64,000 bases of DNA from Ianthella basta (lineage: Eukaryota; Porifera; Demospongiae; Verongiida; Ianthellidae). The translations under genes were made by a program, and so were the position numbers. The stretch lies in NCBI GenBank assembly GCA_964019415.1, contig OZ025882.1, forward strand, positions 2,354,927 to 2,418,926, read 5' to 3'. Positions 8,423-19,800 of the stretch are shown one piece after another (positions within the stretch are counted from its first letter, which is position 1; the number at the start of each line of letters is the position of its first letter). Below the pieces are notes generated by a model. That model ran no database searches. It was not told the DNA's origin and saw only the letters and a list, made by a program, of their open reading frames with translations.

Positions 8423-11404
8423 ACGCGCGTGTGTGTGTACATGCATGTGTGTAGTTTTTTGACTAGTCTCGCTTCCATCCCCTATTTCCCCGTGTGCTTG
8501 TTATCATTCTGTTGCAGAGAAATATTCTATGCGCGATTGCACAATAATAGGGGCTGGAGACTATTAGTTGCCAGTTGGTAGTGGCCAAGTGTGGCTCAGG
8601 CCATTGACCTTTCTGGCATATCCTGTATGGCAACTCCAAATGAGCAATGGGATTATTGCTTTCATGGCAAAAGTCACATAGCACTCACTGGGTCAATGAA
8701 TGTAAAATACTGATCCTTCTTCCTTCCATCTACAGAGCACTATCTATGACAACCTCTTGACATTGATGCAGGCAGTCATCAATGGAATGGCCAAGCTTGG
8801 CATCACCCTGGTCAACCCAGAGAATGGGGTGAGGGGTTACTACTGTTCTGTTGGACGGAATGTAGCAGAATCAATCGCAACTAACTGCAGGATACTTGGC
8901 CTCGTAGGTCCCGTTTGTGTTCAGCGTCCTGCGTATATGGAGGCAAACTGTTCCGCAATCATTCTACTAGCTATGCATTTGCTCAATATTGATTTGCCTT
9001 TACTACGCTGTGTTATTCTCTCTTCTTTGTCTGAAGGAAGTACTGGTTCCTTTCTGTCACTTGTTTCTTTCCTGCCGTCCTAGCAATATGCTGAGGCTGT
9101 TGTGAAGTACCCTACACCCATCCCAGCTGGGGGATGTCTGCCTGAAGAGCTGGTGGTGGCCATCAAGGCACTATGGAGTGACAGCAGAGTGCAAGAGGCC
9201 TTCAAGAGGGCCCACGAGTACCAGCTGAACGATTCTGCACCATAGTGAGTGTGGGTGGAGGGGTTGTAGTGTGGGTGTGACTGGTCACATACATTACATA
9301 TGCAGCCTGTTGACTTATGACATGTCTGTGTGAGAGAGTGGGTGCCTAAGTACTGTGTGTGGTAATGTACACACATAATACACAGTTTGAAAGCAATTTG
9401 CTGGTACATATTGTACTATTGTATACATATTTTCTTTCTGCTGCATGGCTGGTGTGTGCTGTATATATGTAGTACAGAGTATGAACTCTCTACTGTATGT
9501 TGTTCAATCTTGCTGCTTGCCTGATATGGTTGGTCTCTGTTGAGTTCAATGTGTTCACTGGTTCACAGTGTGTGACACTCATTTGAGGTAGTTAAATGAA
9601 GTGGAACTTAATTCAAAGGGCAATCTGGGAGTTCCCATCACTTTGTACCTCCAGCCCTCACCTAAGATGTTAAAGATCCCTAGTGTGTGGATCCAAAGCT
9701 GGCATTTATTCGACCTGGCGTCTATTCTAATCCAGCATGGTCAATACCCAGACTCTATTTATAATAGCTGCACTGATTCCCAACTTCTATTTGAGCCCTG
9801 CCTCTATTTGGTCATACAGTCTGTTCTCTCACTGGAAACCTATGTTCAGTTCCCTGTTCCCAATGTTGCAAATTTTCGCGGGATGTATATTTCACGAATG
9901 CCCCTTTCCTGACAATTTCGTGATTTTAATTTCGCGAAGCCCTGAACATTTTGTGAATGGCTCCCTTTCTATGGAAGATATCACCACCTAGAGTGGCTCA
10001 GGCATCGATGTACGCTTTGTTTTGTTCTACTGACGCTCTACGGATCATTTCTGACCGTTTACGGATGTCTTCGTTTCATTTAAGTAGTTGCGTTCGCGAG
10101 TATAACGTTTCCAAGGATGGCTGGTCTGCATCAGCGGGAGCAGTTCTTCAGCGTGAACAGGAAAACGGAACAGCAAAGATCCTTATGCAGTGGCAGTCCA
10201 GAAAGACGGCCTGACTGTGGGACACGTTCCATGCACCATATCCTGCCTTTGCTCCATGTTTGTTTGGCACAGTGGCTCGATAGTATGCATGATTACTGGA
10301 GCGTCAATTACTCGAGCTGGCAAGTCCTTGGCAAAGACGTCTACGGTCTTAAAAGTAATCTTTGATCGTCTTCTTGTCCATTCAATCTGCACAAAAGAAA
10401 CGTTACTTTGCTACTCACTTACCAACTTAAGGCTTTCTGTACGTGCATATTGCCCTGGTAAATTGTAAGAATTTTTGCGAATTTAAATTTTGCGAACCTC
10501 CACAGATTCACGAAATTTGCGAAAATAATGTCCCGCGAAAATTTGTACGTTTACGGTACATAATTGTTCCCCCGAAGAGTAAGAGAATTCTTTCTTTGCA
10601 ATGATACCCACTGCTAAGGTTACAAGACTAGGAAAGTCTGAGCACACACAGTTAAACCATAATTATGTAGACTAACTACATTGTGTTATGTACTATGCAG
10701 TTGCGGCAGAGTCCAGAGCGACATCTGTTCTTGTACATGCATGCTTTGGGCCACTATCATTGCTCATTTCCCATGACCATCCTACTCCTGGTGATGGCGT
10801 GTGTTGAAGTCTTCTTATATTGTTCTGTGCAGCTTCTTCCAGGAGATGGATAGAATCCTGTCTGCCAATTACCTCCCCAATGAGCAAGATGTGCTTTGGT
10901 CCAGAGTAGTCACAACAGGTATCATTGAGACATCGTTCCATGTCAATAGGGTATTCTGTCACCTAGTTGAGGTTGGAAATCAGAGGTTCGAGACACTGAA
11001 GTGGAGCCATTGCTTCAGTGATGTCGCAGCTGTGCTGTTTGTCTGTGCCCTCAGTGGATATGACATGACACTGGTCAAAGATGGCAAGACAGTATGTTAA
11101 TATGTCTCTGTGTGTGTAGCTACATGTGTGCATACATTGAATTGGCCCACATTTAGAAGTGATAATGGTTGCTTTGTTCAATATGCTTGTGCTGCTGTGT
11201 GTGCAAGTGTGCCTGTGTTATTGCAATTGCATATTTACGGTACATACATAAACAATATATACTGTACCTACTATTGGCAAAATCTTCCAATACCCACCCA
11301 CACATACATGTACACACCCACACCACATACACACCCACACTACACATGCACACACCCACACCACGCACCCACATCACATGCACACCACACACATATACCT
11401 GCAT

Positions 11405-11473
<69 letters not shown>

Positions 11474-12817
11474 GACACGCACACATATATACACACCACA
11501 CACATACCACACACGTGTGCACACACACACACACATGTGCTGAATATATAACATATACATTGACCTCTTTACTCAGAACTGTCTAGAGGAATCCATGGAC
11601 TTATTCCAAGCCATCTGTAGCAACAAGTTCTTTGCAGAGATTCCAATAGTAAGTTCCTGACCAGGCTAGGGTGTCTTAGTGTATGCAATCACAATGGTAA
11701 CTTCACGTAAAAGTAAGACATTTTGACAGGTAGCTAACAAGCACAACTCAATAGAAGGAGGTGTACATAAGTATAGTTATATCAAATGGTGTGTAATGAG
11801 GGGTTGGCTGAGCTCAGTAAAGGTGATGGCTAACCAAAATGACATGAAGGGTGAAAGACATTCATCAGCATGTCTAGGCCTATATATGTATATGTAGCTC
11901 ACTTGAGCGATTAGTAGCTAATGCCATAGCCTATATCAATGGTACCGATACTAAATTTGGTAAAGGGCACCATCCATCTTCCGTATCAGGTCTGGTTATA
12001 TATTATACGTATCTGGTGTCATGTTCCTTCACCTCATAGCAGTATATACTCATGGTGTTACTCCAGGCTTTATTAGTTCAGTATAATAGCTCAGACTCTT
12101 GTCAATTAGCCTCCAAATGTTTCGAAGCCAACTGCTCCCATGCATAGCTATAGGTACTGACAGGTAATTATGTCTTGCATTGCTCTTTTACATGTCATGT
12201 GGTATAGTGCCTCCCAATTAAGAGTCCCAATGCAGTCAGAATGCTCTGCGTTTCATTACAGCAGGTTTGCAATAGTAGTGGTTTGCACCAGACTCTGTAC
12301 AATCTCCATTAAATGTTGTGAAATGGCTATAGATATAGCTAGTGTTTCTGCTCTTGTATGCATGTTTGGGCAGATTCTGTTTTTGAACAAACAAGATCTC
12401 TTTCGGAACAAGGTTCTGAATTTGGGGCACCATCTCAAGATTTACTTCCCTCAGTATGAAGGTATACACTATTACAATATTATGCATGTGTGTTTGTATG
12501 AATATATTTTGTTACATACATGTATGTATTGCAACATCCTGCTGTTTCATCAGGTTCACTTTGCATGCAACTAAATGCCGTAGTGCTAATATGTATATTA
12601 TGCATCTTATGGTGTTGCCTCCCATGCAGGCCCTGACTATGATGTTGACTCAGCTGGGAAGTTCATTATAGCCCAGTTCATGACACGGAAACATAGTAAA
12701 GACCACATCTATGTCCACTTTACAACAGCCACTGATGACTGTAGCAGGAACATTATTCCAATGGCAGTAAAAGATGTCATCCTCGTGGAGCATGTGATGA
12801 AAATGATGTCTGAGTGA
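7742..12817 (+). CDS. G-protein alpha subunit A (8 exons, 360 aa)
   Basis: Exons: 7742-7871, 7991-8082, 8736-8828, 9084-9244, 10833-11091, 11577-11648, 12374-12461, 12630-12817. Together they give 1083 nt, one open frame of 360 residues, the normal G-alpha length. The N-terminus MGNCAGC offers a myristoylated Gly2 and Cys residues for palmitoylation, so it should sit on the inner plasma membrane. The P-loop is GTAESGKST (44-52), the switch-I Arg is R183 in RVVTTG, the guanine-base motif is NKQD (274-277), and TTAT replaces the usual TCAT. The switch-II motif DVGGQ reads EVGNQ (205-209): the Gln remains but Asp and the second Gly are lost. The C-terminus VMKMMSE resembles no standard G-alpha tail. 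The first intron would use a GC donor. The helical domain is present. Confidence 0.85.
8347..8421. repeat. (TG)n microsatellite
   Basis: About 37 TG units in G-alpha A intron 2, followed by a short GCACGCGCG interruption and more TG-rich sequence. Confidence 0.95.
9869..10545. mobile_element. 677-bp MITE with 15-bp perfect terminal inverted repeats
   Basis: CAAATTTTCGCGGGA (9869-9883) is the exact reverse complement of 10531-10545. TTTCGCG/TTTGCGAA-like sub-repeats lie just inside both ends. There is no transposase frame. It lies in intron 4 of G-alpha A and is absent from the corresponding introns of the two fusion genes. No clear target-site duplication was found. Confidence 0.75.
11406..11470. 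repeat. (CA)n microsatellite upstream of exon 6
   Basis: A pure CA run in a CA-rich 250-bp stretch of G-alpha A intron 5, ending about 105 nt before the exon 6 acceptor. Confidence 0.95.
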
Positions 12818-13284
12818 TGTTCCCCCCACTACTTTCTAAACATTTAATTTGCTGTGAGAGTGTACTGTACATTTATTACACATGCATGTGCTTATTGGAG
12901 ACACAGATCCCTACATTGGCAATTTGGTATGTGCTTGATCATGCATGTATTCTATACTATACAACCTAATAGGTAGGTTAAACCTTTGGATATCTGCCAA
13001 ATGGAGTTTCTAAGCTTTGGTCAGTCCCACCTTGACATCTCACACCACAATTCAAGACCTTGCAATTGTGACTGGGTTTGTGACTGGGTGATATGTGCTA
13101 CATGACATTTTAGACAGACTAAAGATTATATAACCACTTAGGCATGTGCAAACAAGTGGAGGTCAGTACATAGTAACTTTAGCTACATACCGGTACTACT
13201 TACCAAAGACAACTGTGATGTATGCATGGAGACAATCCCACAATAGTGGCTAGGTCGCTGAGAGTTGTGAATGAAGTGGCCTCA
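12818..13284. other. Intergenic sequence between convergent genes
   Basis: The G-alpha A 3' UTR should lie here. I see no coding sequence, no canonical AATAAA close to the stop and no repeat. Confidence 0.5.
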
Positions 13285-13611
13285 CTACTGAGAATTAATG
13301 GTAAGGCCAACATTAGGTAAAGTATGAAGTTGCAACTGCCCATTGAGCCCAACCATATGCATGTCTCCTGCCATCACTGACACGGACACTGGAACAGTAG
13401 CTATCCTCTCAATAGCTGTTTTGGTGTACACCACCTCAGTGATTCTGCTGTACTCTACAACACTCACTGAGCACCATATCGCTAGGTCCATTTGTCGATT
13501 ATTGCCTGCACCCTCCAGTACCACCTTCCACTGAGTCACAGTGCCATGACTAGAGAAGTTGAGTTCTGGTATGATGTGCTGGTTTTCTGATACTCTATGT
13601 CCTCCAACAGA
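13285..13611 (-). CDS. Exon of a putative extracellular domain protein (partial gene)
   Basis: The minus-strand exon starts after the acceptor CTTTCAG (boundary 13611/13612) and stays open for 108 codons to a stop at 13285. It encodes a beta-rich stretch with 'IIPELNFSSHGTVTQWKV' followed by '.MDLAIW', a pattern I associate with sponge surface and receptor ectodomains whose cores read 'P-x-L-x-F-x-C-x-G-x-I-x-x-W'. That family match is from memory and unconfirmed. The stop may be real, or a donor (CAGTAGTGAGG) may end the exon. No partner exon in matching phase was found. Confidence 0.4.
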   Translation of the reverse strand, partial: SVGGHRVSENQHIIPELNFSSHGTVTQWKVVLEGAGNNRQMDLAIWCSVSVVEYSRITEVVYTKTAIERIATVPVSVSVMAGDMHMVGLNGQLQLHTLPNVGLTINSQ

Positions 13612-15281
13612 CTGAAAGTTTGTAAAGGCACCTAAGCATTCTTAGCAATAAAAGAATATCCATAATTATTTTACCATGAATGACATGATTACATATTTTC
13701 AATGCATGGAGATGGGACATGTGTAAATAATACAATTGTCCACCATCAAGTATATGTGTGTACACTTCGTTTACAGCATAATTATGCTAAAGTAATGATG
13801 TACAACCACAAGGACACAGAGACCCAAATGAAAGCTAATATAATCAATTAGAATGACTACAGTGCCAATGATTCCACAAAATTTTCTATTTCTCAAAAAT
13901 GATCGACACATGTACATACAATACATTATAGTAACTCAACTTTGCAGCATTTGAGAGTGACACTGAGTCAATATTCTAGTCTAAATGTCACATTACTCTC
14001 CTTTATGTGTATTTGCACATTGGCAGTGTCATTTATAATAAGAAAGGTGTTATGCCCCTATATTTATGTCAGCATTCAATTCCACTAATTTTGCATTATG
14101 TAAGTGGACAGAATGTGATGACTTGTAGATGGACTAAATCTGATGATATGCAGTGAAGGGGACCAAGTGTGTGAATGGAGTGTCACCCAATACAGTTTAA
14201 TGCTGATCAAGAGGTGTGCTTTCTGATCTCAGCATGAATTGGGCATAACAAGACAGACATTGTCTACAGGTTGGCAGTGGATTCAGCGTGTCAGCTACTC
14301 AACAGCAGCCACATTTGTCAAAGTGTTCAAGTTCCCTGTGTGCCATCGTTGCTGAGGTCTGTTCCCATTGTAGCTAGCTCATAACCATTTGCGCTATCTG
14401 TGCTGGTACCCAGCCAGATTGTTGCTCTACCTTACCTCACAAGGAAACAAGTAAGCTGGGCCATCTGTGCATCATAATCACAGCTGATGACGACTTTCTT
14501 GTTTTACATTTCAGTGGCAAAATCGATGTATACCTAAATGTACTACTATTCACTAAATGATGCTTCACATAATATTATAAATCAGTAACTGTTGCTACTG
14601 TGCAGTTGTTTCTCTGCTATAGAACACAGACTGTGAGTATCACATCTAGTTAGAACATGGCTAGACGCAGTGAGAGCATAGGCAATAGAGCATAGGTGTG
14701 AATATTGTGCATTGAAATTAGTCCAAGAGCACGGCTGGTATAAATTCAAAATGAACTACATAAGAATATTTCATTGCAGTAGGGACACATCTAAATCTAT
14801 GGTCACCATCAAAGTGCACAGTCATGTGTACTTACATACGTACATCATAGATCTATGCTTACATATTCTGTAATCGCTGAAACTGTGGTATATGCAAAGG
14901 CAATTTCAATAACACCTCAGTCAGGGGTCATATTTCAATGATTAACGCTGCACACAGGGTATATTCACCCCCAATTTAAGCACAGTGCTTCCCAGAAAAT
15001 AGCGGATGTAAAATTCCGGAAGAGGCTAATTTCCATCTTACACGAGCAAGGAAAGAGGTATAATATATTTCCTCAAAAATTGCAAAAAGGTGAGATTAGC
15101 AAAGCCCTCAACCACATTTTTTTTAAGTTGACAGAAAGAAAAGACTTTGGGATGTCTCTTGACTCATTAGCTAGCTCCTCCAATAATAAAACTAGTTGAA
15201 GGTCTGAGCTTGGGCACATAACATCCAGACACTGCATGTGTAGTTTGTGTACGGAACACTTACATACCCACACATCATTAC
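13612..15281. other. Non-coding stretch, probable intron or intergenic
   Basis: AT-rich, no convincing exon. A minus-strand donor-like GTAAGG near 14435-14445 might mark another exon of the ectodomain gene, but no supported frame goes with it. Confidence 0.35.
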
Positions 15282-15348
15282 CTTCCGCAGCCAAGGAGGT
15301 CCATGCTCTGCAGTAAAGCAGAAAAGTAAAGGGTATCAGCTGGATCAC
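15282..15348 (-). other. Possible signal-peptide exon
   Basis: From the ATG at 15348 the minus strand encodes MIQLIPFTFLLYCRAWTSLAAEG, a good signal-peptide profile, before a GTAATG donor at 15280-15281. It could be the first exon of the ectodomain gene at 13285-13611. However, it ends in phase 1 while that exon begins in phase 0, so at least one more exon would be needed. Confidence 0.25.
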
Positions 15349-15934
15349 AACTCCTTACTAACAGGCATCCTCAAACACATTTAGAAGCTGTTTCCGCAAC
15401 GTGTTCTGTGGCTATATGAACTTACCGTATCCCTGCAGCTGACTGCAGATGCTTGGGCTCGGTCTATCTGCGGTCATCCTAACCCAGTGAATGCTGCAGG
15501 AAGCTATTAATTGGTTTCATGCCTTAGTAAGGAATACAGGATCCACGCCTCAGCAACGCGTCGCACCATTTGCAAAGAGAGTGCGATATAGCATTGTACG
15601 GTACGGGAAGCACTGCCCATTAAAGAGAGCGGTAGCATTCTCTCTGTGGGTGGCCCGAAAACAGAAGCTGTACGACCGTACGGACTTCCGGTCCGCGTTG
15701 CCAGTACCGTTCTCCGCGTTCCGAGAGCAGCCAATGCGGCCGCTTTTCTCTTTATATGCGTACTTCACACTGGCTTTGAGTACATGCTGCCGTCTTCAAT
15801 AGATCGAAAGAAGCCTATCCATGACCTTCAAGTATTATTCGCTGCAGCCGTTCGTCTAGTTTCGTCGAAGTGCACTATGGCTAGAGTCTATTAAGGACTG
15901 GAGTAGCCATATGATATCGGGCACATTCCTAACA

Positions 15935-15942
15935 GACGTCAC
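15935..15942 (+). promoter_or_regulatory. CRE-like GACGTCAC upstream of kinase-G-alpha gene B
   Basis: GACGTCAC lies 18 nt before the ATG at 15960, followed by GTTGCGGCAAC. A related TGACGTCA...GGCAAC arrangement lies upstream of paralogue C at 44410-44424, so the pair is conserved between the two fusion promoters. Confidence 0.4.
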
Positions 15943-15959
15943 GTCGCGTTGCGGCAACT

Positions 15960-16883
15960 ATGGAGGCTGCCACTTGGTCACAAGAGCTGGGGCTCAATTT
16001 GAGAGACGTGCGAGAGACTGGAAGGAGGTTGGGCGAAGGGTCGTACGGCGAAGTGGTGGAGGTAATGTATTTAGGGACGGCGTGCGCAGCCAAACGGATC
16101 CACTTGGTTTGGGAAGAATTGGGCGGCAAACCCGAGGAGGAGTTTCAGCGAGAATGCGAAATCTGGAGTCGACTAAGGCACCCCAACGTCGTTCAGCTGC
16201 TCGGCCTTCTTTACAAACTGTCCAGTGGTCCAACTAGGAAGCTACCAGCGATCGTCATGGAGAAGATGGACTGCAGTTTGCGTCATGTAGCAGAGACGCA
16301 CCCTCGAGAAGCTCTCCCTCTACCAGTCAAAGTTCACCTCCTATACCAGGTAGCCCAGGGGCTAGCTTACCTTCACGGACTGCGTCCTCCCGTTGTCCAC
16401 AGAGACCTCAGCCCCAACAACATCCTCATCAATATAGACAGCATGACAGCAAAGCTGTCCGACTTCGGTGTTGCTCGAGTGTTTCACTCACAGGCCACCA
16501 GAGGGACCCGTGTACCCGGCACTCAGCACTTCATGCCCCCTGAGACATTTCCACAAGCAACAGCAGAAGCTGGGTACAGTGATCGTATTGATATCTTCTC
16601 GTTTGGCTGTATCATCATCTGTGCAGTCGCACACACATGGCCTGAGCCTCTTCCACCTGTCAGGCACACAGAAGAAGGGCAGCTGGTTGCCCTCACAGAG
16701 GTAGAGCGAAGACAAGAGTACCTCAATCTCTTTGATTCCCAAGAGAAGGCATGCTTTTATGGTATGGTTTGCAATTGCTTGGAGTTTAAAGCATCTAAGC
16801 GTCCAAATTCAATGTCACTGGTGGAGGATATGAGAGGGATCAGAGATGCCCACCCACTGCAGAATTATACTGACTTGCTGCAG
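15960..16883 (+). CDS. Kinase-domain exon of fusion gene B
   Basis: One exon of 308 codons carries the whole catalytic domain. Gly-rich loop is G25-E-G27-S-Y-G30 with V32, ATP lysine K45 (A-A-K), alpha-C Glu E65 in 'EFQRECEIW', and catalytic loop HRDLSPNN (H147, D149, N154). DFG is at 168-170 and the APE-like motif is 'PPE' (193-195). All key residues are present, so an active kinase is expected. The [11 protein letters not shown] loop suits the TKL group, which is inference. The exon ends CTGCAG|GTTAGT in phase 0. If the donor is not used, 20 more codons are read to a stop at 16943. Confidence 0.88.
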
Positions 16884-19800
16884 GTTAGTTTGAGAGACAT
16901 AGTATATAAACTCTGCATGGTGGGTGCTGTGGGGTTCTCTTAGTTGGTCCACTGTACTTGTGCAAGACTTGAAGTGTTATACAGTAAGCCATTCCTAGTA
17001 TACAGATGCTTTCTATTTTGCGGACGGTTTGCACGAACATGGTCGGATACAGAAGGGAGAATCTGTAAATAGTGATCATTTAACTCCTAATTTGCAGACA
17101 TCGAAGAGGAATTGATTGTGAGGTTTTCAAAACTATCGATACTAAAAGCAAGTCAGACAGTACAGGTTGAATGTATATAAGTCAGGCCAATTGGGCTAGC
17201 AGACAGTCGGCTAGCTCAATTGGGTTGTTCTAGAGCGAAGACAAGAAAGGGGGGAGAAGTGGCGGGTGGGAAAGAATTGTGGCTGAAACAGACCAAGAGC
17301 CTGGAGATATCACGCCAGTACCAGGTTCAGAGGCGTCTTAATCAGATGATACCACCATCCGGAGCCACAGATGTCTACCTGCAGCATACCCATTCGCTCA
17401 CTGTCCTCGTTCGCATACCCCGTCCGCTATCCATCGTCTGTGCAGACTGTCTGCAAAATTGAAAGTACCATTCTTATACATGTGCATGCACTCTTGCCTT
17501 CCAATTGACCAGCAAATGTAATTGACTATGGCATCTACATATACTGCGTGCATGACTGTACACTTAATTCTTCAAGACCCTGTTATCAAACTACTATAGG
17601 TAGTTGCAATAATGCCACAAACGTGTCACAGATTTATTGAATAGCAGCAGTGATCGGAATGCAGTGGGAGACCACTACAATAGCAAGTACAGTGTACAGA
17701 CCCCTGACCTTCAGCAACTTGCCCTGGTGGTGTTTTACCTTCCACCAACTGGCATTACCTTCCCTTTGCTGGTGTTTTTCTTACCATCAACTAGCATTAC
17801 CTTCTACTACCATCTACTACTTACCATCAACTAGCATTACCTTCGACAACTTGCACTGGTGGTCTTGTTCATAGTAGCACTGTACACAAACACTGTACTT
17901 GCACCAGCATTGATCGGAATGCAGTGGGAGACCACTACAATAGCAAGTACAGTGTTTGTGTACAGTGCTACTATGAACAAGACCACCAGACAGTGAGTGC
18001 AAGTTGTCGAAGGTAATGCTAGTTGATGGTAAGAAAAACACCAGCAGCGCAAGTTGCTGCAGGTCAAGGGACCATGCACCAGCATCAAACGACGCAAGTT
18101 AGAGCAGGATGCAGTAACAGCTATGGCACTTGCACTTGGACAGAATATTTTGTTCTCACTTAATTGAGTGTGATGTTCTTTTGACATCACATTGAAATGT
18201 CACTGATTCATTTAGCCTTCTAATTGAACAGCAGAGCCGTTAATTACCAATCCCCGCTGACTGCACAGCCACACTGACCACCTGCACTTTCCTACACAGT
18301 TTCGTGAGCATTTGCTGGATTTTATATTAACTTATTATAACACCCACAATCCGTATTAATGTACCGTAGCAAGGATATGGTGCTATGGCATTTTATATTA
18401 GCAATTTGGCGCCACCTTACACGAAAGTGAAGGCCTAATTAAAATTTTAGCCATATTTAAAATCCATTGATTGCCCTTAGGTTTTATACCTTGTCTACAG
18501 TCTGTGCCCCAGGGTGCCCAAAGTATCCAAACAATATTTAAATACATTACATGTACATCATGATGGTGTAAATCTAACTTTAATGATGAGTCTAAGAGAG
18601 TTTTCCATATCCTTAGGAATTAACAGTTGTTAAGAAGCAAGCCAAAGAGGAATCTGAAAGAACAGACAGAATTATCAGTGAATTGAGAGCAAAGGAAGCT
18701 GTAAGCCTGTGCATGTGAAATACATACTGCCGCTATATGGTAGATGTTTTCAGGTTCAAACATACAAACCATATGCATGTTCCGTGTTTGTTTTGTGCAG
18801 TAAACGAGATGGTCTGTACAGTTGCTTTAGATCTTTCTGTAATACCCTTTTTCATTCACAGGTGAGTGCACCCCAGGAGAAGGATAGCCCCTTGCTAAAA
18901 GAGGCAAAGGAACAGATATCTCACCAACAGCAACAGTTGCAGGTGTGTATATGGGGCTAATAATTTAGGCATCCCAGCATGCTGCAGTGCATCTATATAT
19001 CCACTGATGCATAGTGATCAATTCTTGGAAGAATAAGTCTCAGGCACATGAGAAAGTTGGCTTGTGTCCTTGAGACAAGGTTGTAGCACAATTAGGATAG
19101 AAACTGGTCTGACCATTAAAATTAATAGTGCTACGTAGCTACCTCATAGGGGCAATTTTGGTACCATCAATATCCCACTTACATGTGATCAACCGAGTTA
19201 CTGTAAAGTCATTTTGTCGCCGCATACATGCATCAAATGACCAACTTGCATTTGAGAGATAATATTGAATTGGTCATGATTTATAGCAACATGATCTTGC
19301 AATTGCACTTTGTATTATAGCAACAGCTATTGCATTTTGATAACTTGAATGTGTAGTATCACAATAGACCAACACACACTTTCAGTATGGATGGAGGATC
19401 TGCACTTATATTAAGGTGCTCTAACATTAACAGGATGTCGGCACATTCTCATGCATAATTATATGCAAGTGTCATTATGATAGTATTATATGGCCACCAT
19501 TTAGAGAGTAGAAAGTGATTGTCCATATAAGTGCTTTGTATTTTCATAGTAACTTGGCAAAACTCAGCCATCAGCTAAACCAAAAGAATGAGTTCAAGTC
19601 TCTATCATCAATCAACCAGCATCTTGCTTCATACTTATGTGACAGTTGTTGTGGCACAGAGGTGCAGTAAAGACTGTCATATAATACTTACAAACATTAT
19701 TATGCATATTGTTATGTACCTATTATGTGCATTTGCCTAGGAGTTGCAAGGTGAACTGAGAGAAATGCATTCACGGCTCACTGCAGTGCAGAAGGAGAAG

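Noticed and set aside
8284-8478. Cys/Val- and His/Thr-repeat frames over TG and CA tracts (also at 11.2-11.5, 32.4-32.8, 54.4-54.6, 56.8-57.0 and 58.8-59.0 kb)
   Set aside because: These are microsatellite translations, open only because TG/CA repeats contain no stops.
17220-17462. 80-codon plus-strand frame [14 protein letters not shown]...
   Set aside because: The MGCS start is attractive, but it lies in the gene B intron, is not found in gene C and has no recognisable domain.
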